Under the pieces are notes generated by a model. That model was not told the DNA's origin. It ran no database searches and saw only the letters and a list, made by a program, of their open reading frames with translations. A stretch of DNA of 64,000 bases from Alloyangia mangrovi (lineage in GTDB: Bacteria > Pseudomonadota > Alphaproteobacteria > Rhodobacterales > Rhodobacteraceae). Location of the stretch: contig NZ_NTHN02000016.1 in assembly GCF_002300555.2 (NCBI RefSeq), positions 1 through 64,000 on the forward strand, read 5' to 3'. Positions 1-8,190 of this stretch are shown here, in pieces. Both the position numbers and the translations under genes were made by a program. Positions within the stretch are counted from its first letter, which is position 1. The number at the start of each line of letters is the position of its first letter.

Positions 1-281
1 GTGGGCGAGACCGAGCGGCTTTTCCGCTTCCTGCGCATTGCCGACGCTCGACCCGCTGCAGGCTACGTGTGCAGCGAACGGCAGAAAGGTCCGCACCCCT
101 GACGTCCGGCCGCCCAGAATTCTGCGGTCTGGATGAATGACGGCTTCGAGGAAGCTGCGATGCGGCGACCGGCCACCCATCGAAAGGCGGCTCTGGGCCG
201 CGGCTTCAGGTAGTAGGAGGCAGGAGGGAGCTGCGCGGTTTGTCCGCTCCAGTTGGTTCTCCGTCCATCTGGAGAAGCCGG
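1..281. other. No gene recognised at left edge
   Basis: No reading frame here has recognisable family features. A short open frame on the + strand runs from the window edge to a stop near base 102 and could be the tail of a gene that begins outside the window, but it has no motif to support this. Confidence 0.4.
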
Positions 282-821
282 TCAGAGCGCTAGTTGCGCA
301 GAGACAAAATCAGCGCGTGATGCGATGTCGGTGCACGGCAGTTCCGTGATCTCATATCCGAGCGCGGTGTAGGTCTCGCGCATGACGGTGCAGGTCGCTT
401 CGGCTTCGGCGCGGGTCTGCTTGCGTTCGGTGTCCTGCGTGAAAATCTCATCCCAATACGGCGCCAGAAAGACGCGGGCGTTGTAACTCGCTGCCTTGGC
501 CGTAGCGGCGACGTGGGGCGGCACGGGGAGGCCGCAGAGGGTCAGGTAGCCCAAGATATCAGGGATGCCGCGGTCGAAGATCACGGGGCCTGAGAGGGCC
601 TGAGCGTCCTCGTAGACGCGGAGGTCGCGCTCAAGCATCCGTTCGGCATAGGCCATGCGGTCCGCCCAGGGGAGGGCATCTCCGCCGCTGGCCACCTCCT
701 CGCGAATGACCGCGCGGCCGGATTCGGGGATTGTGTGGAGGCCGCGGCGGGCAAGCTCGGTGATCAGGCTGGTCTTGCCCGCACCGGGGCCGCCCGTCAC
801 GACGAAGAAATGGTCGCTCAT
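282..821 (-). CDS. AAA family ATPase (nucleoside-kinase-like)
   Basis: Predicted P-loop ATPase of about 179 residues. The Walker A motif GGPGAGKTS lies within the first 20 residues from the chosen start, and an FDRGIPD motif in the middle fits the Walker B/nucleotide-kinase region of the AAA_28-type family. The start at 821 (MSDHFFVV) is preferred over the longer frame to 872 because the family begins directly with the beta-strand before the P-loop. Proteins of this kind are usually small cytosolic ATPases or kinases of unknown substrate. It stands alone, with no partner on the same strand nearby. Family assignment is firm; function is unknown. Confidence 0.8.
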   Translation of the reverse strand: MSDHFFVVTGGPGAGKTSLITELARRGLHTIPESGRAVIREEVASGGDALPWADRMAYAERMLERDLRVYEDAQALSGPVIFDRGIPDILGYLTLCGLPVPPHVAATAKAASYNARVFLAPYWDEIFTQDTERKQTRAEAEATCTVMRETYTALGYEITELPCTDIASRADFVSAQLAL

Positions 822-1084
822 GGGCCATCCTCGGATTTGACAGGGGAAAGGGCTGCGCAGCGATCGACGCACCGAAAGGCGCGGATCAAAGCAGCAAGAA
901 TTTTCGCAAGGAAAACAGCGCCCGTCTGCGCGGCAGAGGCAAATCCTCTGACGAGAAAGGCAGACCTATCTGGTGTGGATCAACACGGAGGCGAGCTGCC
1001 CTTGCAAGATCGAACCTCCGAGCTCTTGCTCACCATGCGATCGCTCAACCAGCTGGTCCGAGATGCCACCCGCTCAATTGGTCT

Positions 1085-1639
1085 CTACGGAAGCTCGTTT
1101 CCATGTTCGACATCCGCCCAATGCTTGTTAACCGGCATACGGGCTGCCTGCTTGGCTATTTCTCCAATCTGGATCGGACGAAAATCCCACTGGTCGACGC
1201 CGACATTTATGCTGTTTCGCGAGCCTGCCCATTGATCATGGACGTGGCCGAACAGCTGCAGGGCGCCTCTGCGTGCACCGTTCCAAGTGATCATCGGATA
1301 GTGGCAGAGGACGAGGCTATGATCTCCGTCCTGGATCTCAGCCATGTACTCGGTGCTTGCCCATGGGAGAGAGATGACCGCTTCATCGTCGTGGTTGCCG
1401 ATGATCAGATGCTTGCGGCCGGGCAGGCTGTGAAACCAGCTCTCGAACTGCGCCGTATCGTCAGCGCGACCGAAGGCGAAATCTCCCAAGATCCACAAGT
1501 CATCATCATGCGCGACGCAGGCCTGGAAGTTGGCGATCAGGGCCGCGTTCATCTCCGCGGTTGAGGCGAAGGGGCGCTTGCAGAAGTCGATGATGCGGTG
1601 GTGGCCGAAGTGCAGGTCAGCCGAATACCAGTTGGCCAT
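1085..1639 (-). CDS. Calcineurin-like metallophosphatase family protein
   Basis: Predicted 184-residue metallophosphoesterase. All the metal-binding blocks of the calcineurin-like fold are visible in order: DLHFGH near residue 8, GDFAFG near 52, GNHD near 81, a CHYPM block near 112, and GHVHD near 131. No signal peptide is seen, so it is probably cytosolic. Bacterial members of this small group are often annotated only as phosphoesterases, and phosphatase or phosphodiesterase activity on an unknown substrate is the safest call. It is monocistronic, 260 bases upstream of the ATPase gene on the same strand. Confidence 0.85.
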   Translation of the reverse strand: MANWYSADLHFGHHRIIDFCKRPFASTAEMNAALIANFQACVAHDDDLWILGDFAFGRADDTAQFESWFHSLPGRKHLIIGNHDDEAVISLPWASTEYMAEIQDGDHSLVLCHYPMITWNGARRGALQLFGHVHDQWAGSRNSINVGVDQWDFRPIQIGEIAKQAARMPVNKHWADVEHGNELP

Positions 1640-1830
1640 ACCTATGCCCTCCGTGTTCGTCAGACCTCAGTTTAGGGACGACATCATGCGGGCGCAAATG
1701 TCTGTCAGTTCAGAGGAATTGCGTACGGCGAAGCGGTTAGAATGTCAGCAGATGCCAGTCTTGCCCGGACAAGATGCCAAGTAGAACCGGATAGGTTCCA
1801 ATCTTCGGCGAATGTCACATTAGGAGATAT

Positions 1831-1905
1831 TGGCTGGGGCGGTAGGATTCGAACCTACGGTGCGCGGTACCAAAAACCGGTGCCTTACCACTTGGCTACG
1901 CCCCA
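1831..1905 (-). tRNA. tRNA-Gln (anticodon TTG)
   Basis: Read on the minus strand, the 75-base gene folds into a cloverleaf. A 7-bp acceptor stem starts TGGGGCG and closes with CGCCCCA, followed by G and an encoded CCA. The T arm is GTAGG/CCTAC around TTCGAAT. The anticodon loop TTTTGGT places TTG at positions 34-36, so it reads CAA (and wobble CAG) glutamine codons. The first pair of the anticodon stem (C-C) is a mismatch. Orientation and CCA end are clear. Confidence 0.95.
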
Positions 1906-1980
1906 ACCGTGGCGCGGGATTTACGCCAGCCTCCGGGAGGGCGCAACCCCCTTCCGGAAAAAATCTCCGACTTTTTGACC

Positions 1981-3043
1981 TCACCTTGCGGAACCCCCGC
2001 CCGTCTTACCGACATCCTCTGCCGAGGCCCGCCGATCGCCCCCCTCCGGGCCCGAAGAACCCCCATGAAAGGCGAAACGACCGCGTCCCGCGCGCTTGGC
2101 CGCGTAGAGCGCGATGTCGGAGGCCTCGAGCAGATCCTCGGCACCGCGATGCGCCCCGCGCCCCGGCGCCTGAAGGGCGATTCCGATGCTCGCCGAAATT
2201 CGCACCTGCGGGTCCGCGCCCTCTGGGCCAAAGGCGTTCGGCGCCTCGAGCCGTGCGATCAGCCGGTCCGCGAGTTCGGACAGGCGCGCCCGGTCGGTCA
2301 GCCCGGCGACGATGATGACGAATTCGTCGCCGCCGATCCGCGCCACCGTATCGTCCTGCCGGGTCAGCTCGAGCATCAGCGCCGCGACGCCGGCCAGCAC
2401 CCGGTCGCCGGCGCCATGGCCCAGCGTGTCGTTCACCTGCTTGAAGAAATCGAGGTCGACATGCATCACCGCGAAGCTCGCGCCCCGCCGCAGCAGGTCG
2501 GTCATCGCCCGGGTCATCGCCCGCCGGTTGCGCAGCCCGGTGAGCGGATCGGTGAAGGCGCGCTCCTCGGCCGCGAGCATGGCCCCGCGCAGGCGGCGGT
2601 TGAGAGTGCGCGAGGCCTCCATGGCTGCGGATTTCGCCTCGACGAGGTAGAGCATGTCGATCGCGAGGTCGGTGGCCGAAAAATCGCTGCTGGTGAGCGC
2701 ATGGTCGCGCACCGCCTCGACGAGGCCGAGGCCGAAGGAAAGGTCGAGAATCGCGCCCCCCCTCGGCGTCGGGCATGGCAAGGCCGCGCAGGCTGTCCCC
2801 CTGCCCGACAAGCCGCAGCTGCAGCCGCCGGCCGGCAAGCGAGAGGAGATCCGGCAGGTCGCGGACCTGGCGCGGGCGGAAGATGTCGAAAAGCTCGGCG
2901 AAGTGCTTGCCATGGCGCTCCTGACCGGCGAGCACCCGGTGCAGCGTCGGCCCCATGGCCTGCACCCGCCCCGCGGCATCGAGGCGCGCGTGCATGGGGC
3001 AGAGCGCCTCGAGCGTGGCCTGGGGCAGCGCGAGCGGGGTCAT
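1981..3043 (-). CDS. HNOBA-GGDEF diguanylate cyclase, frame broken at a G7 run
   Basis: Predicted cyclic-di-GMP synthase of about 353 residues once a +1 shift is removed. The first ~95 residues resemble the HNOBA (H-NOX-associated, PAS-like) domain, with the phrase FDIFRPR and a conserved leucine-rich strand region. The rest is a complete GGDEF domain: DPLTGLRNRR, active-site GGDEF, and an I-site RxxD (RQDD) seven residues before it. The two halves lie in different frames and meet at seven consecutive C on the + strand near 2756-2762. One C fewer restores a continuous protein. The start codon overlaps the stop of the H-NOX-like gene by 4 bases (ATGA), so the two are translationally coupled and probably form a sensor-effector pair. 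The break is probably a sequencing error. Confidence 0.8.
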
Positions 3044-3657
3044 CGCCGCCCTGCCCCATGCGCCCCGAGCTCGAAAGCGCGCCCCTTGGTATAGGCGGTC
3101 TCGATCACGGCGATCTCGATCACCTCCGCCTCGCCCGGGCCGCTGGCCAGCTCGAGCAGGATCAGCGCCCCGTAATCATCGGCCATGGCCCGCAGCACCC
3201 CGGCCAGAACATGCGAATAGCCCCGACTGGTGGGGCCGCTGCAGTGGCAGACCAGGGTAAAGCGGCACGGCGCAGTCTGGGTCAGTTCCAGCGGCGGCAG
3301 GTCGAGATCTGGCACCGCCAGCCGGGCGCGACCGGGCAGTTCTTCGAGAGAATGCAGAAAGTCGATGAAATCCTCGCCGCCGTAGCGCATCAGGCGACGC
3401 AGCCGCTCGTTGTTGGGATGGGTCATCAGGTAGGTCCCGATATCCTCGAGCATCGCGGCGCGCGGCTTGTCCAGTTCGATCTCGGCGCGGGTCAGCACCA
3501 GGCCGATGAGCTGCGCTTCATAGTCGAGCATGGCCTCGAATTCGGGCAGGTCGAGCCGCGCCGCGTCGGCGATGCTGCGCCAGCGGTCCTGCCCGTAGGT
3601 GTCCTGCACGAAGCATTGCAACGTCCGCGCGACCAATCCATGCATGCGCCGTCCCAT
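3040..3657 (-). CDS. H-NOX (heme NO-binding) family protein lacking the ligand His
   Basis: A 205-residue protein with the overall H-NOX pattern. The N-terminus has LQCFVQDTYGQDRW as in heme NO/O2-binding domains, and FIDFLHSLEEL aligns with the helix that carries the proximal heme ligand (FLxNLDxLH in the family). At the ligand position the residue is Pro (P108, codon CCC), not His. The YxSxR heme-propionate motif is also not recognisable; the matching region reads CHCSGPTSR. The gene is coupled by a 4-base overlap to the downstream HNOBA-GGDEF gene, the usual genetic partner. It may bind no heme, or bind it differently; several Cys and His in residues 128-140 could hold metal instead. An alternative start is M5 at 3645, where the typical MxG opening of the family lies. 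Confidence 0.8.
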   Translation of the reverse strand: MGRRMHGLVARTLQCFVQDTYGQDRWRSIADAARLDLPEFEAMLDYEAQLIGLVLTRAEIELDKPRAAMLEDIGTYLMTHPNNERLRRLMRYGGEDFIDFLHSLEELPGRARLAVPDLDLPPLELTQTAPCRFTLVCHCSGPTSRGYSHVLAGVLRAMADDYGALILLELASGPGEAEVIEIAVIETAYTKGRAFELGAHGAGRR

Positions 3658-3900
3658 CCCGAGCGCCCTCGCCCATGCGCGGGCTGCCTAAGCGCCGCCC
3701 CGCCCCTTGTGCCCGCTCACGTCGTTCCCTCCTCCGCGTCAGGTCTGCCGCTGCAGGTCTGCCGGGTCGCGGGCATACTGCCCCAATCCCGCACGATCCG
3801 GCGCGGGTGAAGAGCCACGAGTCCCGGACCGACCGAGTCATTCTAACGCGGGGACGTTAAGAGTTCCGCAAAGGGTAAAATGTGGTTGAAAGGGTAAGGA

Positions 3901-4618
3901 TCACGCCACGACGGCGCTGAGCCAGCCCGGCAGGTGCCCGATGTCGGGCAGGATCGCATCCGCCAGGTGCCGAAGTTCCTCGGCCCCGGCGGGGCCGGTC
4001 AGCACGCCCACGGTCATCATTCCCGCCGCACGTCCAGCCTGCAGGTCATGGGTGCTGTCCCCGACCATGACCACCTGTTCGGGCGGCAGGCCGAGCGCGG
4101 CGGCGAAGGCAAGCAAAGGCGCGGGCGAGGGCTTCGCCCCATGTCCGCTGTCGAAGCCGGCGACGAAGTCGAAACGGTCGCCGACCCCGACCTGCGCGAG
4201 ATGGGCGCGGGCGACGGCCTCGTTGTCGTTGGTCATCACCCCCAGCCGCAACCCCGCCGCCCGCAGCGAGTCCAGAAGCGGCGCCAGAGGCACCGCTTCG
4301 GCGAGCGGTGCACGGGCGGCCTCCTCCGACAGGAAACCCTCGATAGCCTCGGGATCGCGGCGGCCGAGCGCCCTTGCCAGGCATTCCGCCGCCTCGCGGC
4401 TGGTGCCAGCGATCACCGGGCTGTCCTTGAGGAATGTGGCGGTGCCGAGATCGAAACGCAGCTCGCAGGCCATGGCCTCGACCAGCGCAGCATCGCCCTC
4501 GGAGAGGTGCTGCATGACCCCCAGCGCCCAGGCACTCCAGGTGCGGGAAAAATCGAACAGCGTGCCATCCTTGTCGAACAGCACCGCCGCGGCGCGCAGG
4601 GGGGGGCCTGGGGCTCAT
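3901..4618 (-). CDS. HAD-family phosphatase (phosphoglycolate-phosphatase-like), frame broken at a C8 run
   Basis: Predicted haloacid-dehalogenase-type hydrolase of about 238 residues, similar in layout to Gph phosphoglycolate phosphatases. The motifs are the nucleophile block DKDGT, the TNDN block (motif II), a Lys in GAKPSP (motif III) and GDSTHD (motif IV); a helical cap domain lies between motifs I and II. The frame that is open ends at 4584, but the natural start is an ATG at 4618 (MSPRPPLRAAAVLFDKDGT, in two joined parts). It is separated from the rest by eight C in the coding strand; seven would keep frame. That ATG overlaps the stop of the DUF3572 gene by 4 bases. Substrate is not certain. 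Confidence 0.85.
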
Positions 4619-4902
4619 GTCCAGTGCACCTCGCCGCCGCCGGGCAGATGCTGGCGTGCCTGGAAGGGCAGATCGTAGGGCAGGCCCGTCTCGTCGCAGA
4701 ACCCGCGCACCCAGGCATCGTCCATCAGCAGGAAGTCGAGCACGCCGCCCTGGAACCCCGGATCGGAGAGGTTGTTGCGGAAATCCTCCGCCGAGGCGCC
4801 GGTCGCCCCGAGGAACACTGGAAGCAGCTCGTCGTTCGCCGCCAGCCAGGCCACCGCCTGAAGCCCGATCAGCTCGGCCTCGTCACGCCCCACCATCTTC
4901 AT
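4615..4902 (-). CDS. DUF3572 family protein
   Basis: A 95-residue protein matching the DUF3572 family known from Rhodobacterales and other alphaproteobacteria. Visible hallmarks are the LQAVAWLAANDELLPVFL segment, the GATGAS turn, and a C-terminal FLLMDDAWV helix ending in PGGGEVHWT. It is probably cytosolic and its function is unknown. It is the first gene of a two-gene unit with the HAD phosphatase. Either ATG at 4902 or the second ATG at 4896 could be the start; the first has a GGA-rich sequence directly in front. Confidence 0.85.
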   Translation of the reverse strand: MKMVGRDEAELIGLQAVAWLAANDELLPVFLGATGASAEDFRNNLSDPGFQGGVLDFLLMDDAWVRGFCDETGLPYDLPFQARQHLPGGGEVHWT

Positions 4903-5091
4903 CCGTCCTTGTATTTCGAAAGGCTTTGTTAACCGGTTTTCATAAAGACTGAGCGGCGAAACGGATGCAAGCCCGCGTGGAAGGAGCGCCCGGGTGGCGC
5001 GCCGGGCGGGAGGGGCCGCGGGATCTCTGCGGGATGGCTGCGGGCCACCTGCGGCGCGGAGCGGAAACGGACAGTGGGGGCAGAAAAACGC

Positions 5092-6510
5092 ATGGCGGGA
5101 CGCATACTCATCGTCGAGGGCACGGCAAGCCACCGTATCCTGCTGCGCGCCCGGCTGACCTCGGCCTTCTACGAGGTGCTGGTTGCCGAGACCGGCAGCG
5201 AGGCGCTGGCGATGATCGAGGCGGCGCGCCCGGATCTCGTGCTCGCCGCCGCCGAGCTGCCGGACATGTGCGGCAGCGGCTTCTGCACCCGGCTGCGCGC
5301 CCTGCCCGACCACGCTGATACGCCATTGGTGCTGCTCACCGAGGAAGACCTTGTCGACGAGCGGCTGGCGCTTCTTGCGGTCGGCGCCGACGACGTGATC
5401 GCCCGCGCGGTCGAGGACATCCTGCTGCTCGCGCGGCTGCGCAGCCTGCTGCGCCGCAGCCGCGCGCAGGACGAGATTCAGCTGCGCACCGACGCCAAGC
5501 GCGCGCTCGGCCTGTCCGAGGCGCCACGCAGCTTCCAGCGGCCCGCGCGGGTCGCGCTGGTCTCGCTCGATCCGGGGCTCGGGCTCGACACCATCGCGGC
5601 ACGGCTGCGGGTGGGGATCGGGGCGCAGGTCCAGATAACCGCGCCCGGAACGCTCTTGCAGAGCGGCGCCATCTCGGCCGAGGTTGCCGTGCTGTTCGAC
5701 ACGGGGGCGGAGCCGGGCGCAGGGCTCGCGCTGCTCTCGCAGCTTCGCACCGCCCGCGCACAGCACCGCGCGGTGCTGGTCTATGTCACCAACAAGGGCC
5801 GCGACGAGGCGGCGGCGCGGGCGCTGGATCTCGGCGCCGACGAGGTGCTGCACAATGGGCCCGAAGCGCTAGAGCTCGCGCTGCGCCTGCCGCGGCTGAT
5901 CGGCCGCAGGCGCCGGTCAGAACGGCATCGCGCCGCCCTGCGCAATGGTCTGCGCGCGGCGATGATCGATCCGCTGACCGGGCTGTACAACCGCCGCTAC
6001 GCGCTACCCGAAATTGCCCGCAGGGCCCAGCAGGCGGCGCAGCGCGGGCAGCCGCTCGCCCTGCTTGTCGCGGACCTCGACCACTTCAAGAAAGTGAATG
6101 ACCGCTGGGGCCATGCCGCGGGGGACCAGGTGCTGGTCGCCACGGCGCAGCGGCTGACAGCGGGACGGTGCGACCTGGATCTGGTTGCCCGGCTCGGCGG
6201 AGAGGAGTTTCTCATCGCCCTGCCCGGCGCGGACACCGAGGCCGCCTTTGCCGCCGCGCGGCGGCTCTGCGAGGAGGTGGCGCGGCTGTCCCTGCCGATG
6301 CCCATGCGCAGGGCAGGACGCCCGCCGCTCTTCTCGCCGACGATCAGCATCGGGATCGCCCTGATGGAAGCGGCCGGTGAAGCCGTGGAAACCGCCCTGC
6401 TGCGCGCCGATGGTGCGCTCTACGCGGCCAAGCACGCCGGGCGCAATCGCGCCCATGTCGCGCCTCCCGCCGCCTTTTCACATGGCTACGGGGCACTGCG
6501 CGGGGCCTGA
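5092..6510 (+). CDS. PleD-like diguanylate cyclase (REC-REC-GGDEF) with degenerate receiver
   Basis: A 472-residue protein with two receiver-like domains (about residues 4-120 and 155-280) and a C-terminal GGDEF domain (about 300-460), the layout of PleD response regulators that make c-di-GMP. The GGDEF domain looks active: DPLTGLYNRR and GGEEF are intact. The first receiver has lost its phosphorylation site: the strand that should end in Asp reads DLVLAAAELP, with Ala at the acceptor position, and the N-terminal acidic pair is reduced to one Glu (LIVEG). The allosteric I-site RxxD is also displaced (RCDLD). The start at 5092 (MAGRILIV) is chosen because the receiver strand begins there. Control by phosphorylation is therefore doubtful. 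Confidence 0.88.
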   Translation: MAGRILIVEGTASHRILLRARLTSAFYEVLVAETGSEALAMIEAARPDLVLAAAELPDMCGSGFCTRLRALPDHADTPLVLLTEEDLVDERLALLAVGADDVIARAVEDILLLARLRSLLRRSRAQDEIQLRTDAKRALGLSEAPRSFQRPARVALVSLDPGLGLDTIAARLRVGIGAQVQITAPGTLLQSGAISAEVAVLFDTGAEPGAGLALLSQLRTARAQHRAVLVYVTNKGRDEAAARALDLGADEVLHNGPEALELALRLPRLIGRRRRSERHRAALRNGLRAAMIDPLTGLYNRRYALPEIARRAQQAAQRGQPLALLVADLDHFKKVNDRWGHAAGDQVLVATAQRLTAGRCDLDLVARLGGEEFLIALPGADTEAAFAAARRLCEEVARLSLPMPMRRAGRPPLFSPTISIGIALMEAAGEAVETALLRADGALYAAKHAGRNRAHVAPPAAFSHGYGALRGA

Positions 6511-6591
6511 GGCACGGCCCGGATCAGATCGCCCGGACCGGGCCATGGCCCGGGATCACGCTCCGAGCCCCGCCCGGCTCGGGCGCAATCC

Positions 6592-7164
6592 TCAGCCCTC
6601 CGGCTTGCGCGGCGGCACGCGTTTGGCGAGTTCGTCGAGTTCCGCCTCGAGCCGGTCGGCATAGGCGGCGCGCGCCTCGGGCGAGAGCGCGGTGACATAC
6701 TCCACCAGCACCTGCTGCCCCATCTTCTGCCGCTCGGCAGCACGGGCATCCTGCGCGCTAAGCGCCTCGGAGAAGGCCGCGCTGTCGAAGGGCTCGGCGC
6801 GCAGTAGCGAGAGCGCATTGCGATAATCGCCAAAGGGCGCGGGCCGCGGGCGATCCCCCTGCTTGCGCTCGAAGGAGCTGAAGAGCTGCCGCCCCAGCTC
6901 GCGCCGCTGGTCCTTCGAGAAGGCCTCGGTGTAGGGGGTGATGAACTCGCGGCCGCGCGGCGGGCCGCCATGCTCGGGCCGGCCATGCCGCAGCAGGCCG
7001 CCCGCGACAACGCCGACAACCGCGAGGTTGAGCGCCAGAGAGGCCAGCAGCAGCCAGCGCATCCAGCCCGGCGAGCGCGAGGGTTTCGGGGCGCCGGAGG
7101 GCCGGCCCGGTGTCTCGGCCGCGCTCGGGCCTGTGGTCTGGGAGTCGTCCTGCGTCATCATCAA
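6592..7164 (-). CDS. Spy/CpxP-like periplasmic sensor, membrane-anchored
   Basis: A 190-residue protein. After about 33 polar residues comes a single membrane helix (WLLLASLALNLAVVGVVAGG), then a periplasmic helical region rich in charged residues (about 60-190). This is the pattern of the periplasmic heavy-metal sensor/Spy-CpxP-like family, which senses metals or misfolded proteins. The gene overlaps the upstream anti-sigma-like gene by 4 bases (ATGA), so the two are coupled within the ECF sigma operon. It could act with the anti-sigma factor on the periplasmic side. The family is likely; the ligand is unknown. Confidence 0.75.
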   Translation of the reverse strand: MMMTQDDSQTTGPSAAETPGRPSGAPKPSRSPGWMRWLLLASLALNLAVVGVVAGGLLRHGRPEHGGPPRGREFITPYTEAFSKDQRRELGRQLFSSFERKQGDRPRPAPFGDYRNALSLLRAEPFDSAAFSEALSAQDARAAERQKMGQQVLVEYVTALSPEARAAYADRLEAELDELAKRVPPRKPEG

Positions 7165-7538
7165 AGTCCCAACATCGCGTAGTCGAAGCCGCTCGCCGGA
7201 TCGAGGGCCGAGAGCAGGCTGCTGCTGTCCGAAGACATCAGCGTGGTCATCGTCTCCGGCGAGGCGATGCCGATCCAGACCCCCGTCGCGCAGGCCGCCG
7301 CGAGTCCTGCCACCGCCGGCCAGCCGCCGAAGGCGCGCAGCGCCTCGCGCCAGCCCGAGCGGCGGCGGGGTGCCGGTGCGGCGGGCACCGCCGGACGCGG
7401 CGCGGGCTGCTCTTCAAGCGCCAGCGCCTCCATCCGGGCCATCCAGTCGCCGGAGGGCACCGGCGCGTACTGCCGCTCTGCCTCGAACAGGGACGCCAGC
7501 GTCCCCTCTTCCTTCCTGCGCTGATCAGTCATCGTCAT
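7161..7538 (-). CDS. Probable anti-sigma factor, single-pass membrane protein
   Basis: A 125-residue protein of low recognisable similarity. The first ~70 residues are polar and Pro/Ala-rich; a hydrophobic segment (WPAVAGLAAACATGVWIGIA, about 73-92) can span the membrane and is followed by a short periplasmic tail. It overlaps the ECF sigma gene upstream by 14 bases and the Spy-like gene downstream by 4, the normal position of a membrane anti-sigma factor. No zinc-binding HxxxCxxC motif is seen, so it is not of the classical ZAS type. The role is inferred from position and topology. Confidence 0.65.
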   Translation of the reverse strand: MTMTDQRRKEEGTLASLFEAERQYAPVPSGDWMARMEALALEEQPAPRPAVPAAPAPRRRSGWREALRAFGGWPAVAGLAAACATGVWIGIASPETMTTLMSSDSSSLLSALDPASGFDYAMLGL

Positions 7539-8124
7539 ACCCCAGCTCTGCGCGCCGCCCGGCCAGCAGGCCCTCCAGCGCCTTGCGTCCCCGCGCGGTG
7601 AGACTTTCCACCGCGCGCACGCCCAAGTCCATGATCCCGGCGATCTCCGGGTTCGAAAGTCCCTCGAGGTGCCGCAGCACCACGGCCTGCCGCTGTCTCA
7701 TGGGCAACGCGTCCAGCGCCTCCTGCAGGGCGCCCTCGCGGGCACGGCCCTGCAGCGCCGCCTCGGCACCCGGCGCGGGATCGGCGGGCTCGGCGACATC
7801 GTCGATATCCACCGCGCCGCCGCGCCGCTTGCGCATGCGGTCGATGCAGAGGTTCGACACCACCCGGTAGAGCCAGGTCGAGACCTTGGCCTCGCCCTCG
7901 CGCCAGCCCGGCGCCGCGCGCCAGAGGCGCAGCAGTGCCTCCTGCGCCACGTCCTCGGCCTCGGCCCGGTCGCCAAGCATGCGGTGGGCATGGCCGAAGG
8001 CGCGCGGACCCAGGCGCTGCACCAGCGCCCGTGCCGCGGCCTGCTCGCCCGCGGCATAGGCCGCAAGCAACGCCTCGTCGCTTTCCCCGTTCATCGCGTC
8101 ATAGGGCATCCGGTCCATCCTCAT
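7525..8124 (-). CDS. RNA polymerase ECF sigma factor
   Basis: A 199-residue extracytoplasmic-function sigma factor. Region 2 (about residues 20-95) carries AEDVAQEALLRLWR and STWLYRVVSNLCIDRMRK; region 4 (about 135-185) carries ALPMRQRQAVVLRHLEGLS and the recognition helix after GVRAVESLTARG. A Pro/Asp-rich linker lies between them. It heads an operon with an anti-sigma-like gene and a Spy-like gene, so it probably directs a stress or metal response. Several in-frame ATGs lie within the first 12 codons, so the exact start is open. Confidence 0.92.
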   Translation of the reverse strand: MRMDRMPYDAMNGESDEALLAAYAAGEQAAARALVQRLGPRAFGHAHRMLGDRAEAEDVAQEALLRLWRAAPGWREGEAKVSTWLYRVVSNLCIDRMRKRRGGAVDIDDVAEPADPAPGAEAALQGRAREGALQEALDALPMRQRQAVVLRHLEGLSNPEIAGIMDLGVRAVESLTARGRKALEGLLAGRRAELGYDDD

Positions 8125-8152
8125 GCGCTAGCCCGAAGTGCCGGACCGCGCA

Positions 8153-8183
8153 AGGACCGGGCCGCAGGAGGCGGCCCGGTCCT
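8153..8183 (-). terminator. Hairpin between EF-hand gene and ECF sigma gene
   Basis: A 13-bp stem (GGACCGGGCCGC paired with GCGGCCCGGTCC plus an A-T pair) with a 5-base loop lies just after the EF-hand stop. Only two T follow on the minus strand, so it may attenuate transcription more than end it. Confidence 0.55.
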
Positions 8184-8190
8184 CGGGCCT

